DNA from: Halobacillus litoralis
GTDB taxonomy: Bacteria > Bacillota > Bacilli > Bacillales > Halobacillaceae
Direction of reading: 5' to 3'
DNA: 64,000 nt
Assembly: GCF_020171725.1 (NCBI RefSeq)
Contig: NZ_JAIVAJ010000001.1
Coordinates: 248,001-312,000 of the forward strand
Below the pieces are notes generated by a model. The model saw nothing but the letters and a program-made list of their open reading frames with translations. It had not been told where the DNA came from and did not search any database. Both the position numbers and the translations under genes were made by a program. Shown here piece after piece: positions 56,260-64,000 of this stretch; the first letter of the stretch is position 1, and every line of letters starts with the position of its first letter.

Positions 56260-56766
56260 CTATTTTTCTATCAATGATTGCAGCGTATTTAAATGCTCGG
56301 GATCATTCGTAATTTTAAACGTGTTTACGTGATCTTCCCCGACGAAGACATGCGAATAGTCCGTTTCAGAGAAACCTTCGCTATAGTTATCGGTGACAAC
56401 AAAGCGGACTTGATAGATTTCACCCGTAAAATCATAATCTTCCTCACGCTTCAGTTCCAGACGGGATAAATCCTCCAGCACGCGTTCAATCTGTTCAGGA
56501 TTCTCTACGGTCACTTCATGTTCTGTTCCGAAATCAGGACGTGGGCCATCGGAAATTCCGACTGTCATCTCTTCAATGACAACATCCTCTTCATAAAGAT
56601 CATCATAGGCCTCGACAAACGTCGTGTTCTTCGTCTGTTCAAAAATGAGAAAAGCCCCTACCGTAACGAAAAACAAAATAAGACCGATGTAGAGCGTACG
56701 TTTTATGAACAGTCTCAACAAGAGCGCAAGCAGCAAGAGACAAAATGCAATAATCCAGTAAACCAT
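56260..56766 (-). CDS. Membrane-anchored protein, paralogue 1
   Basis: The 168-residue product starts at the ATG at 56766, where AGGAGG lies 9 bases upstream; the ATG seven codons earlier precedes that site and is not used. Two hydrophobic helices are followed by DDLYEEDVVIEEMTVG and an outside domain like that of the downstream paralogue. It heads the three-gene run ending with the lipoprotein. Confidence 0.75.
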   Translation of the reverse strand: MVYWIIAFCLLLLALLLRLFIKRTLYIGLILFFVTVGAFLIFEQTKNTTFVEAYDDLYEEDVVIEEMTVGISDGPRPDFGTEHEVTVENPEQIERVLEDLSRLELKREEDYDFTGEIYQVRFVVTDNYSEGFSETDYSHVFVGEDHVNTFKITNDPEHLNTLQSLIEK

Positions 56767-56815
56767 ATAAAAAAACCTCCTATTCATGTGTACGATGCAA
56801 GGACTGGATCCGTTT

Positions 56816-56857
56816 CAAAAAATTAGGGGAAAGATACCTGTGCAGTATCTTTCCCCT
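56816..56857 (-). terminator. Terminator of the ThrE gene pair
   Basis: AGGGGAAAGATAC and GTATCTTTCCCCT form a perfect 13-bp stem followed on the minus strand by AATTTTTT. Confidence 0.9.
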
Positions 56858-56878
56858 CATTCCTTTGAAACAACCGTA

Positions 56879-57334
56879 TTATGTTTTCAGATGGCTTTCC
56901 TTACGCTTCCTCAATTTCTTCACAGACTGGTTGATCACTTCAGACAGCACCAGGCCGATCGCAATCGCTCCTGATACCATAAAGGCCTTCGCCGATATCG
57001 GCAGAGCCGTTTCATAATTATTTTGGACAAAATGACGCATCGCATCATACGCAAGACCGCCGGGAACAAGCGGAATGATACCGGCAACACTGAAGACGAT
57101 CACCGGCGTCTTGTACATTCTCGCAAAAAACTGCCCGATCATCGCAATGACAAAGGACGCGACGAATGTACCCGTGATTTCATTCAGCTCTGCCTGAACG
57201 AACAGAATGTAAATCACCCATCCGAGAGACCCGACAAGTCCACATTTAAACAATGTGCTTCTCGGTGCCTGAAAAAGGATGCCGAAAGAGGCCGATGCGA
57301 TAAAGCTCATTAAAATTTGTTCGGCAATCAACAT
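56879..57334 (-). CDS. Threonine/serine exporter, small subunit (ThrE_2/DUF3815)
   Basis: The 151-residue protein has about four to five membrane spans and the GIIPLVPGGLAYDAMR motif of the C-terminal half of ThrE/YjjB-type exporters. It is encoded 12 bp behind the larger subunit. Together they cover the single-chain ThrE of actinobacteria. Confidence 0.88.
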   Translation of the reverse strand: MLIAEQILMSFIASASFGILFQAPRSTLFKCGLVGSLGWVIYILFVQAELNEITGTFVASFVIAMIGQFFARMYKTPVIVFSVAGIIPLVPGGLAYDAMRHFVQNNYETALPISAKAFMVSGAIAIGLVLSEVINQSVKKLRKRKESHLKT

Positions 57335-57346
57335 GAATCGTCACCC

Positions 57347-58102
57347 CTAAAAGATCGAAAACGCAATTGCGACCCCTCCTCCAATGGCAAAAGCGGTCAG
57401 GAACGCTTCTGCCCCTTTCGATAACCCGGAGACGAGGTGTCCCGCCATCAAGTCACGGACCGCATTCGTAATCAATAGTCCTGGGACAAGAGGCATGACC
57501 GAACCGATGATGATCTTATCCGCCTCATTTCCGATTCCCATCAATAAAAACGAAAACGCAAGAACCCCTATGATCAACGATGCAAGGAATTCTGCAAAGA
57601 ACTTGATTTCAAAAAAGCGGTGGAAGGCGAGTAATGCGATGAACCCGAATCCACCTGCTACACAGGCCGGTCCGAAGTCGAACCAGCTCCCCTGGAACAT
57701 GATCGCGAAACAGCCACTTGCTAGGGAAGCGGACGCAATCTGAGCAGGAATCGTGTAATACGTACCCGCCTTGTCAAGATCGGTCAGCTCTCGATGCGCC
57801 TCTCTGATTGACAAGCTCCCGCTTGTGATGCTTCTCGAAATATTGTTTGCCTTTGCAACTTTATGCAGATTCGTCGTCCTGTCCGATACACGAACGAGCT
57901 TTGATGGCTCCGATTGACCAAGGGAGAAGACAATTCCGGTCGGCGTCACGAAGCTTTGCGCCTCCCCACTCCCAAAGGAAGCGGCAATCCTCGTCATGGT
58001 GTCTTCCACCCTGTACGTTTCCGCCCCGTTTTGCAGCATCACTCTACCGATTAATAAACATAATTCAATGACTTCTGTCGTACCCGCTTCAAAGGCTTTC
58101 AC
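57347..58102 (-). CDS. Threonine/serine exporter, large subunit (ThrE/DUF1212)
   Basis: The 251-residue protein begins with a soluble part (LCLLIGRVMLQNGAETYRVEDTM, FVTPTGIVFSL) and continues with about five membrane spans and MPLVPGLLITNAVRDLMAG, the ThrE/YjjP pattern. The start is GTG at 58102 behind GGGGGAGG; the longer frame has no ribosome site. It should export Thr or Ser with the downstream subunit. Confidence 0.88.
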   Translation of the reverse strand: MKAFEAGTTEVIELCLLIGRVMLQNGAETYRVEDTMTRIAASFGSGEAQSFVTPTGIVFSLGQSEPSKLVRVSDRTTNLHKVAKANNISRSITSGSLSIREAHRELTDLDKAGTYYTIPAQIASASLASGCFAIMFQGSWFDFGPACVAGGFGFIALLAFHRFFEIKFFAEFLASLIIGVLAFSFLLMGIGNEADKIIIGSVMPLVPGLLITNAVRDLMAGHLVSGLSKGAEAFLTAFAIGGGVAIAFSIF

Positions 58103-58174
58103 ATTCGTCCTCCCCCTTTCACTCTTCTCATTGTTAAAGTGTAGCCGATTTGATCTCGTATCTGCAATAGAAAA

Positions 58175-58205
58175 ATAAAAAAGTGACCCCATCAAGGGGT
58201 CACTC
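58175..58205 (-). terminator. Terminator of the 87-residue gene
   Basis: AGTGACCCC and GGGGTCACT pair around ATCAA and are followed by six T on the minus strand, 6 bp after the stop codon. Confidence 0.88.
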
Positions 58206-58210
58206 CTTCA

Positions 58211-58474
58211 TCACTTACCTTCTTCTATTGGATCATCGAACAAGTCGGTGAATTTCGCAACATTTTCATACGTGAATTCAAACGCCATCCGAACTTCACC
58301 GAAGCCCGGTTGGAAGAAGTATCCCTGCACCTCATAGCTGCTTGAATTCTCTCTTACTTTCGTCAAGTGGAAATAGCGCTGGATGTATTGAGCCATCTCT
58401 TCAAGTTTCTTGTTCCGTACCTTGATCCACTGTTGTTTTAATTCCTCTGTTTCAAAGTCTGATTCTTTTAGCAT
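58211..58474 (-). CDS. Small soluble protein, unknown
   Basis: The 87-residue acidic product has a helical N-terminus and a YEVQGYFFQPGFGEVRMAF strand-rich middle. GAGGAGTGAGGAT precedes the ATG. It is a monocistronic gene with its own terminator. Family not recognised. Confidence 0.65.
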   Translation of the reverse strand: MLKESDFETEELKQQWIKVRNKKLEEMAQYIQRYFHLTKVRENSSSYEVQGYFFQPGFGEVRMAFEFTYENVAKFTDLFDDPIEEGK

Positions 58475-58645
58475 ATCCTCACTCCTCTACGGAAATAGAA
58501 AACTCTGAATCTTCTATACTCACTATAGTATAAAAGCTTCCACTTATTTTCAACTTCTCAGGGGAAAATCCTATAACTTTTCCAACACAGTCGTCAAGTC
58601 ACGTTCTATTATATGCTTACCCCAAAGAGATATCATCTAAAACGG

Positions 58646-59818
58646 TTAAGAAGCCAGTACATGCTCCTTTCGACCCGTCTTGAACGACAGAATAAGAGAA
58701 AATGTGATAAAAAGCATCAAGAATCCCCCTGTCATCACGGCTGTTCGTATCGATACCACCTCCGCCAACAGCCCAATCACCGCAACGGAAAGAATGACGA
58801 TGAACGCCTCGGCCCAGTCGTAGAGGCTCCCCACTCTTCCCATGACAGATGCCGGGATTTCGTTCTGATAGAAAGTCAGAAAACCTGTATTCGCGAACGC
58901 AAGCGAGAAGGACAAGGTGAAGAATCCGATTGCCGCCCCGATCACCCCTGAAGAAAAGGCATAGATCAGGTAGCCTGACGCAACGCACAAGCTCCCTGCT
59001 CCCATGAGAAAACGCTCTGTCACTTTACGAATGAGCAAGGTTTGAACGGCTGCTCCCGTTATGATTCCTGCCCCGGCGAGACTGACGAGAAATCCATACA
59101 TCGCATTCGACAGGTCGAGAACTTCTTTTGAAAAAGCCGCTTCCAGCGAATCGATGGCCGCCGTCATGACGAGGAACAGGCTGAACAAGCTGTACACGAT
59201 CATCGTTTTGACGTGATGACGGCTGAAGCGTATGACGAGCTTCCAGTCCTCTTTTACAGAAAATAGGGAATCCTCATCCCATTCGGTCGAAACCCTCGGG
59301 AGAAGACCCGTCAGTGCCGCTGAGATGAAGAATGTCACTGCGTTGACGACTATCGCGATCCAAGGCGATCCGATCATAAAGAACAGTCCTGCTACAGCAG
59401 GTCCAAACAGAAACCCACCTGAGTCGACGAGACTCCTCCACGCATTGAACTTCAGTCGTTCTCCTTTTTCAAAAAAACGCGTCATGTACACCATCGATGC
59501 CGGATTGAACACGGCAGATGCCATATTCACGACTAGAACGATGCCATACATCACGATTAAGGACGACATGAATGGCAGGACGATGAGAAGAGCGCCCCGA
59601 ATCGCATCCAGCCACATGAGAAGATGCTTCACCTGAACCCTGTCGATCATGCCCCCTGACCACACATTCGTCAAAAGCGCAGCGGCGGGCTTCAGCATAT
59701 AGAGTACCGCCACTGCTAAAGGCGATCCCGTCATCTCCAGCACAATCAAATTGAACGCAATGAGAAAGATCCAGTCCCCGATATTCGATAAACCTAAATT
59801 GAACAATAATAATTTCAC
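58646..59818 (-). CDS. MFS transporter under T-box control
   Basis: The 390-residue protein has about 12 membrane spans with the efflux-type loop SGGMIDRVQVKHLLMWLDAIRG and FNPASMVYMTRF. It resembles MFS_3-type exporters and the MFS protein at 36856-38067. The start is one of three GTG codons (59827, 59824 or 59818); I chose 59818 because GGGGTGG precedes it. A complete T-box leader sits directly upstream, so it should respond to an uncharged tRNA; amino-acid or peptide transport is inferred from that only. Confidence 0.85.
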   Translation of the reverse strand: MKLLLFNLGLSNIGDWIFLIAFNLIVLEMTGSPLAVAVLYMLKPAAALLTNVWSGGMIDRVQVKHLLMWLDAIRGALLIVLPFMSSLIVMYGIVLVVNMASAVFNPASMVYMTRFFEKGERLKFNAWRSLVDSGGFLFGPAVAGLFFMIGSPWIAIVVNAVTFFISAALTGLLPRVSTEWDEDSLFSVKEDWKLVIRFSRHHVKTMIVYSLFSLFLVMTAAIDSLEAAFSKEVLDLSNAMYGFLVSLAGAGIITGAAVQTLLIRKVTERFLMGAGSLCVASGYLIYAFSSGVIGAAIGFFTLSFSLAFANTGFLTFYQNEIPASVMGRVGSLYDWAEAFIVILSVAVIGLLAEVVSIRTAVMTGGFLMLFITFSLILSFKTGRKEHVLAS

Positions 59819-59849
59819 AATCACCACCCCTTATCTTTTTTTGAAAAAG

Positions 59850-60131
59850 AAAAAAAGAATCCCACCCCCAAGACTCATTGGTCTTGGGGGCGAGATTCCT
59901 CGCGGTGCCACCCCAGTTTGCTGATATGTCACCATATCAACCTTTTCGGGTACGCCTTTCGGTTATACCCTAGCTCTGTAACGGGAGCTCCCGTCGCACA
60001 ATCACGTCTTCGCTCCTGTGCATCGCTCTGAGGCTTGTTTCAATGAGGACGTCCATGCTCTTTTTCACCAACCAGAGCTCTCTGTGATAGACGGCGATCA
60101 TTTACTCTTCTCTTCTTCGCGTTTGGATATT
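59850..60131 (-). ncRNA. T-box riboswitch in front of the MFS gene
   Basis: The T-box core GGGTGGCACCGCG is at 59901-59913. Stem I is bounded by ATCGC/GCGAT (60094-60098 and 60022-60026), with the AG bulge AGAGA and the GGTTGGTGAAAA loop. Hairpins at ACGGGAGCTCCCGT and TGATATG-GTGA-CATATCA follow. The terminator (59850-59898) has an 18-base stem and a T run. The specifier region reads GAAACAAGCC (60041-60032), allowing ACA, AAC or CAA. The TGGC of the core predicts a tRNA with discriminator G, which favours Asn or Gln. Confidence 0.93.
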
Positions 60132-60137
60132 TCTTCT

Positions 60138-60166
60138 ATTATTCACGATTTCTTAAGATGTGTAAA
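60138..60166 (-). promoter_or_regulatory. Promoter of the T-box leader
   Basis: TTTACA (60161-60166) and AATAAT (60138-60143) are 17 bases apart on the minus strand. It lies immediately behind the VOC gene, whose stop codon falls within a weak hairpin (AGCCTTTT/AAAAGGCT). Confidence 0.6.
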
Positions 60167-60186
60167 GCCTTTTTTCTAAGAAAAGG

Positions 60187-60555
60187 CTACACCCACTCCA
60201 GCATCTCCATCCGGTTCCCGAATGGGTCATACACATAGATCCGGTTCGCCCCAGGCAGTTGGTCGTCCTCGATAAACGGATAGTCCTTCTCTTTCAGATG
60301 GGCCTTCAAACCGTCCACATTGCGGACATGAAAGGCAGGGTGTGCTTTCTTAGCAGGAGAAAAAGGTTCTTCGATTCCGATATGGATTTGATGCGACCCG
60401 AACTGGAACCACACGCCTCCCCTTTTCTTCAGGTTATCCGGCTTTTCCACTTCCACAAGGCCTAGAATACCAACAAAAAACTCGCGAGCCTCCTCTTCAG
60501 ACCCTTTCGGTGCGGCCAATTGAATGTGATCGATCTGTTCGAATTGATATGTCAT
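60187..60555 (-). CDS. VOC-family (glyoxalase-like) protein
   Basis: The 122-residue protein has one vicinal-oxygen-chelate domain with two beta-alpha-beta-beta-beta halves (FEQIDHIQLAAPKG; PAFHVRNVDGLKAHL) and ends YVYDPFGNRMEMLEW, the usual signature. Histidine and glutamate metal ligands are present. The reaction is unknown; relatives include fosfomycin- and bleomycin-resistance proteins and epimerases. Confidence 0.88.
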   Translation of the reverse strand: MTYQFEQIDHIQLAAPKGSEEEAREFFVGILGLVEVEKPDNLKKRGGVWFQFGSHQIHIGIEEPFSPAKKAHPAFHVRNVDGLKAHLKEKDYPFIEDDQLPGANRIYVYDPFGNRMEMLEWV

Positions 60556-60573
60556 ACCATTCTCCCCTTTCAG

Positions 60574-63018
60574 TCAGCGGTCAGCGACTGTATGATCTGT
60601 TCTTCCATACAACAACTTCTCGAGTTCATGTTTCGGCAGCGGGGCGCTGTATAAGTACCCCTGATATTGATGACACTTCTGATTCATAAGGTAATGAAGC
60701 TGGTCATCGGTTTCGACGCCTTCCGCAATCACGTTCAGCTCCAAATTCAGAGCCATTTGAATGATCGTGTCGACAACAGCTCTGTCCTTTTGGTTCTCCA
60801 AGACCGTTTGGGTGAAGGACTTATCAATCTTCAATGTGTCGAGCGGGATGTCCTTCAAATAACTGAGCGATGAGTATCCGGTGCCGAAGTCATCGAGTGA
60901 CAACCGGACGCCCATTGTTTTCAGCTGGTGCATATAAGGGATCGCCATCTCCGGGTTTTGAATGACACTCTCTGTCAATTCAAGATCGAGATGCCCAGGA
61001 TCCAATCCCGTCTCTTTCAAGACCCGCTCGACCATCTGTGGAAAATCAGACTCATTGAACTGGACGGCTGAAATATTGACGGATATGTGCTTAAGGGCAA
61101 ACCCCTGATTGATCCACCCCTGGAATTGAAGGCATGCTTCCTTCAGAATCCATTCCCCCATCGGGACGATCAGCTTCGTCTCTTCGGCAAGCGGAATAAA
61201 ATCAACAGGCGAAATAAGCCCGAGCTCAGGATGGTTCCACCGGACAAGGGCTTCAAAGCTGTTCACTTCCCCAGACCCGACATCCACTTGAGGCTGGTAG
61301 TAGATTTCAAGTTCCCTCTTCTCCACCGCTTTTCTGAGCCCTGTCTCAAGCATCATCTTTTTCATAATCGATTCGTTGATGTCAGCGGTAAAAAACTGGT
61401 AGCGCGCTCCTCCGTTGAGTTTCGCCTGATACATTGCCGTATCCGCACTCTTGATCATCCCGTCTGCTGTCCGGCCATCCTCTGGATAGAGTCCGATCCC
61501 GACAGAACTTGAGATAAACAACTCCACACCTTCGAGAATGATGGGAGGCTTGAAGGTTTTCAATAACGCTTCCGCCGTACGCCCAGCCTGGTAAGAGCTT
61601 GCCTCATTTAAGACCATGACAAATTCATCCCCACTCTGCCTTGCTAGAAAGGCGTAGGATTCAAAATGAGCTCTCAGGCGCTCTGTTATTTTCACAAGGA
61701 CTTGGTCTCCGATCCTATGACCGTAGACATCGTTTATCTGCTTGAAACGGTCCAAGTCGAAAAACAACACGGCGAATTTTTCGGTTCCGCTCCGCTCAAT
61801 GAGAGAAGTTAAATGTTCATTCAGCATTCTACGATTCGGGAGCTTGGTCAATTCATCCTTATACACCAGCTCCTCAATTCGATCCTGATGCCTCACTCTC
61901 TCAGAAATATCCCTGATGATGCCTGTAAAGTACGTTTCCTCATTGAATTCGGTGACAGACATCGATAACTCAACCGGAAACGTTTGACCGGATTTGTGCA
62001 GCCCTTCCATCTGTACGGTGCTTCCGACGACACGTCTTACCCCTGTATTTAAAAACCGCTTTAAGCCATCTTCATGAGACAGTCTGTATTTCTCTGGGAT
62101 GATCAGGCTAAGCGGCTCGCCGAGGACGGTGTCTTTCTCATGCCCGAACATTGACTCTGCACCCTGATTCCAGTTCAGTATGAGGCCATCACCCGATATG
62201 GTGATGACAGCATCGTTGGCCGTATCGATAATCGAGTGATACATCTGATCGACAAAAGCAAGACGCTTCGATTGATTTTCAAATTTCGAATCGAACCGGA
62301 CGAGCAGGATAAATAGTCCAATCAACCCTAATATCCCGATGGTCACAGCATATCCGAGCGTGGAAGCTCCTATCGTACTGCTCCCGGCCCCCATCGCCCC
62401 TTGGTCAGGAAAGAACACCGCCGCTTCCATACCGGTATAATGCATTCCGCAAATAGCAGCTCCGAGCACAACAGCCGCTCCCCAGCTATACCGCGACCAC
62501 TTCCCTGGCTGATTCAAGAAGCCACGGAATACGATCAGCGCAACAAAGGATGCGGTGTAGGCAATCACGACGGATAAGCCGACTAACCAAGTGGAATAAC
62601 GGATCGAAGCCGGCATAATCATCGCTTCCATGCCGACATAGTGCATCGAAATAATCCCCGTCCCGATAAAAAAAGCTCCTGTCAGTAACCGTCTGATGTG
62701 CAATGTTTTTTGACTGATCAGGAAAAAGGCCGTCAAACTTGCCACGGCGGAAGACAAAATACTAAGCGTCAGCAATACCGTGTCATACGTTACGCCCATA
62801 TCCATTTCATAGGCGAGCATCGCGACGAAGTGCATCGACCAAATTCCGCCTCCAAGCATGATGCCGCCTGATAGGATCCATTTCCACCGTTGCCATTTCC
62901 GAGCTCCGCGAAGTCTCTCCACCATTTGCAGAGATGCGAAAGAAGCCACGACGGCAATGATCACGGAAAGGATCACAAATCCTGGGTTATATGTACCCAC
63001 CATTTCTTCCATATTCAT
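60574..63018 (-). CDS. MHYT-PAS-GGDEF-EAL cyclic-di-GMP enzyme (DgcW/YkoW type)
   Basis: The 814-residue membrane protein has an MHYT sensor with repeats SMHFVAM, SMHYVGM and GMHYTGM across seven spans, a PAS domain (ISGDGLILNWNQGAESMFGHE), a GGDEF domain with signature SGDEF (RQSGDEFVMV) and an EAL domain (FEALVRWNHPELG, LDDFGTGYSS). The layout equals B. subtilis YkoW/DgcW. MHYT repeats may sense diatomic gases through copper. The GGDEF signature has Ser in place of the first Gly, so cyclase activity is uncertain, while EAL motifs look intact. The ATG at 63018 follows AAAGGGA. Confidence 0.92.
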   Translation of the reverse strand: MNMEEMVGTYNPGFVILSVIIAVVASFASLQMVERLRGARKWQRWKWILSGGIMLGGGIWSMHFVAMLAYEMDMGVTYDTVLLTLSILSSAVASLTAFFLISQKTLHIRRLLTGAFFIGTGIISMHYVGMEAMIMPASIRYSTWLVGLSVVIAYTASFVALIVFRGFLNQPGKWSRYSWGAAVVLGAAICGMHYTGMEAAVFFPDQGAMGAGSSTIGASTLGYAVTIGILGLIGLFILLVRFDSKFENQSKRLAFVDQMYHSIIDTANDAVITISGDGLILNWNQGAESMFGHEKDTVLGEPLSLIIPEKYRLSHEDGLKRFLNTGVRRVVGSTVQMEGLHKSGQTFPVELSMSVTEFNEETYFTGIIRDISERVRHQDRIEELVYKDELTKLPNRRMLNEHLTSLIERSGTEKFAVLFFDLDRFKQINDVYGHRIGDQVLVKITERLRAHFESYAFLARQSGDEFVMVLNEASSYQAGRTAEALLKTFKPPIILEGVELFISSSVGIGLYPEDGRTADGMIKSADTAMYQAKLNGGARYQFFTADINESIMKKMMLETGLRKAVEKRELEIYYQPQVDVGSGEVNSFEALVRWNHPELGLISPVDFIPLAEETKLIVPMGEWILKEACLQFQGWINQGFALKHISVNISAVQFNESDFPQMVERVLKETGLDPGHLDLELTESVIQNPEMAIPYMHQLKTMGVRLSLDDFGTGYSSLSYLKDIPLDTLKIDKSFTQTVLENQKDRAVVDTIIQMALNLELNVIAEGVETDDQLHYLMNQKCHQYQGYLYSAPLPKHELEKLLYGRTDHTVADR

Positions 63019-63114
63019 AACATGTTCCCTTTCATTCAATCTCTATTTATATATCGGAGAAGTCCTGTGAATATGAAGTTACCCTTCCCCGTATGGATTG
63101 AAACGAAAGTGTCC

Positions 63115-63885
63115 TTATTTTCGAGCTATCCAAATGGCCCATCGATCTTTTTCAACGACCGGTCCGTCCTTCAGCTTATCGTCCAGCTCATCAGCGAATT
63201 GGACAAGCTCGTCATCACTGAGTTCATGAAGAATACTTCTCCCTGTACGCGACAGGATATCCTGACGAAGTTCGTCTTTGCCCACGTACGTCTTCCTCGT
63301 CTCCCAAAGCTTCATCTCTTGAACATGCGTAAAGCCGCATTGCGTTAGAGCAGATGTTACTTGTTCACTTGTATGTCTTCTCGAAGCCTCCACTTCTTTC
63401 AATTCAGGAAAGCGGTCCATCATGTATCCTCTGAGATGCACCTCGCTTCCAGGAAGGAAACAGTCCTCTGGCGTTCGATCTTGGATGACCACTACCCCTC
63501 CAGGCTTCAGCACACGTTTCGCCTCAAGAAAACAAGCCTCCAAGTCACTCAAATGATGGATGAGTGCACGCTCGAGCACCACATCAAACGAATCACCATC
63601 AAGCCCCGTATCGTCCGCCTTCCCTTTTTGAAAAAAAGCGTTCGGAGTGCCTGCACAAGTGCGTCCTGCATCCTCGAGGCTGACCTCCGATTGATCGACT
63701 CCGTAAATCGCCTTTGCGCCCAATTCTGCCAACCCTTGCGAATAGATGCCTCCTCCGCAGCCGATATCGGCAGCGCGTTCGACTGGAAAGGTGACAAGCT
63801 CTTCCATCATTTCTTTCCACGAATCATCAGCCTTGCGGGACCTGTAACTCCCTTGATTACCCAGACTATGAAAATCGATGCCCAT
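63115..63885 (-). CDS. SAM-dependent methyltransferase
   Basis: The 256-residue class I methyltransferase has motif I AADIGCGGGIYSQGL, acidic loop GVDQSEVSLEDA and motif IV DVVLERALIHHL. The acceptor is unknown. GGGGGAG precedes the start; ATG at 63885 or the GTG two codons earlier are both possible. Confidence 0.87.
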   Translation of the reverse strand: MGIDFHSLGNQGSYRSRKADDSWKEMMEELVTFPVERAADIGCGGGIYSQGLAELGAKAIYGVDQSEVSLEDAGRTCAGTPNAFFQKGKADDTGLDGDSFDVVLERALIHHLSDLEACFLEAKRVLKPGGVVVIQDRTPEDCFLPGSEVHLRGYMMDRFPELKEVEASRRHTSEQVTSALTQCGFTHVQEMKLWETRKTYVGKDELRQDILSRTGRSILHELSDDELVQFADELDDKLKDGPVVEKDRWAIWIARK

Positions 63886-63975
63886 CTTCACTCCCCCTTT
63901 GTGCTCAGTTTACCGAATTCGAGCAATTTTTGAAACAATTTCCACTCAGCGGACGTCTATACATGGGAAGAGGTG

Positions 63976-64000
63976 ATGAAAGTGAAGAAATGGATCGTGT
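63976..64000 (+). CDS. Start of a gene running off the window
   Basis: AAGAGGTG is followed by an ATG (63976) and a GTG (63982) in the same frame; the first residues read K-K-W-I-V, which would fit a signal peptide or a membrane anchor. Only 25 bases are visible, so neither the product nor the start codon is certain. The GTG has the better ribosome-site spacing. Confidence 0.35.

Overview
The window reads as chromosome of a spore-forming member of the Bacillaceae, most plausibly a moderately halophilic genus such as Halobacillus or a close relative. This is an inference from gene order and protein character, not from a search. It carries the Bacillus-type housekeeping run yloA(rqcH)-yloC-remA-gmk-rpoZ-coaBC-priA-fmt-rsmB-prpC-prkC-rsgA-rpe-thiN-spoVM/rpmB/yloU-fakA, including the 26-residue spore protein gene spoVM. 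Nearly all genes have strong AGGAGG-type ribosome binding sites, and GTG and TTG starts are common. I found no tRNA, rRNA, CRISPR array, prophage or transposase.

Layout. 1-5400: the end of a Ktr/Trk potassium channel gene, a lipoprotein, and a copper efflux operon (csoR-copA-copZ, minus strand) with tandem 51-bp hairpin repeats behind it; a DUF4396 membrane protein is divergent from csoR and appears to share its operator. 6-11 kb: small-molecule enzymes (APH-type kinase, SRPBCC-DoxX fusion, acetyltransferase, DinB) and a FUSC-type membrane protein. 11.6-15.3 kb: a MarR regulator and a fused P450-reductase (CYP102 type) in one operon behind a striking palindromic control region. 15.4-20.4 kb: Nudix, HAD and P-loop enzymes, a winged-helix protein and several very small membrane proteins. 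20.5-38 kb: the conserved housekeeping block. 38.3-44.3 kb: a CD3324-family regulator, rqcH, a chemotaxis receptor behind a sigma-D-like promoter, and a small zinc-ribbon gene interrupted by a stop codon.

44.4-64 kb is accessory. It holds a divergent histidyl-tRNA synthetase behind a leader with a His-His peptide and a terminator, a class A beta-lactamase-like hydrolase, a LysR/flavodoxin-reductase pair, methyltransferases, an amidase, an old yellow enzyme, an alpha/beta hydrolase, a lipoprotein with two paralogous membrane proteins, a two-gene threonine/serine exporter, an MFS transporter under a T-box riboswitch, a VOC protein, an MHYT-PAS-GGDEF-EAL protein and a final methyltransferase.

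The genes fall into small independent units. Most regulatory interest lies in the leaders: paired CsoR boxes (5.3 kb), the duplicated dyad at marR-P450 (15.3 kb), the presumed histidine attenuator (45.8 kb) and the T-box in front of a transporter (60 kb). Three copies of a ~120-bp inverted-repeat-bounded element (11.5, 23.3 and 52.9 kb) occupy intergenic spaces and create false ORFs.
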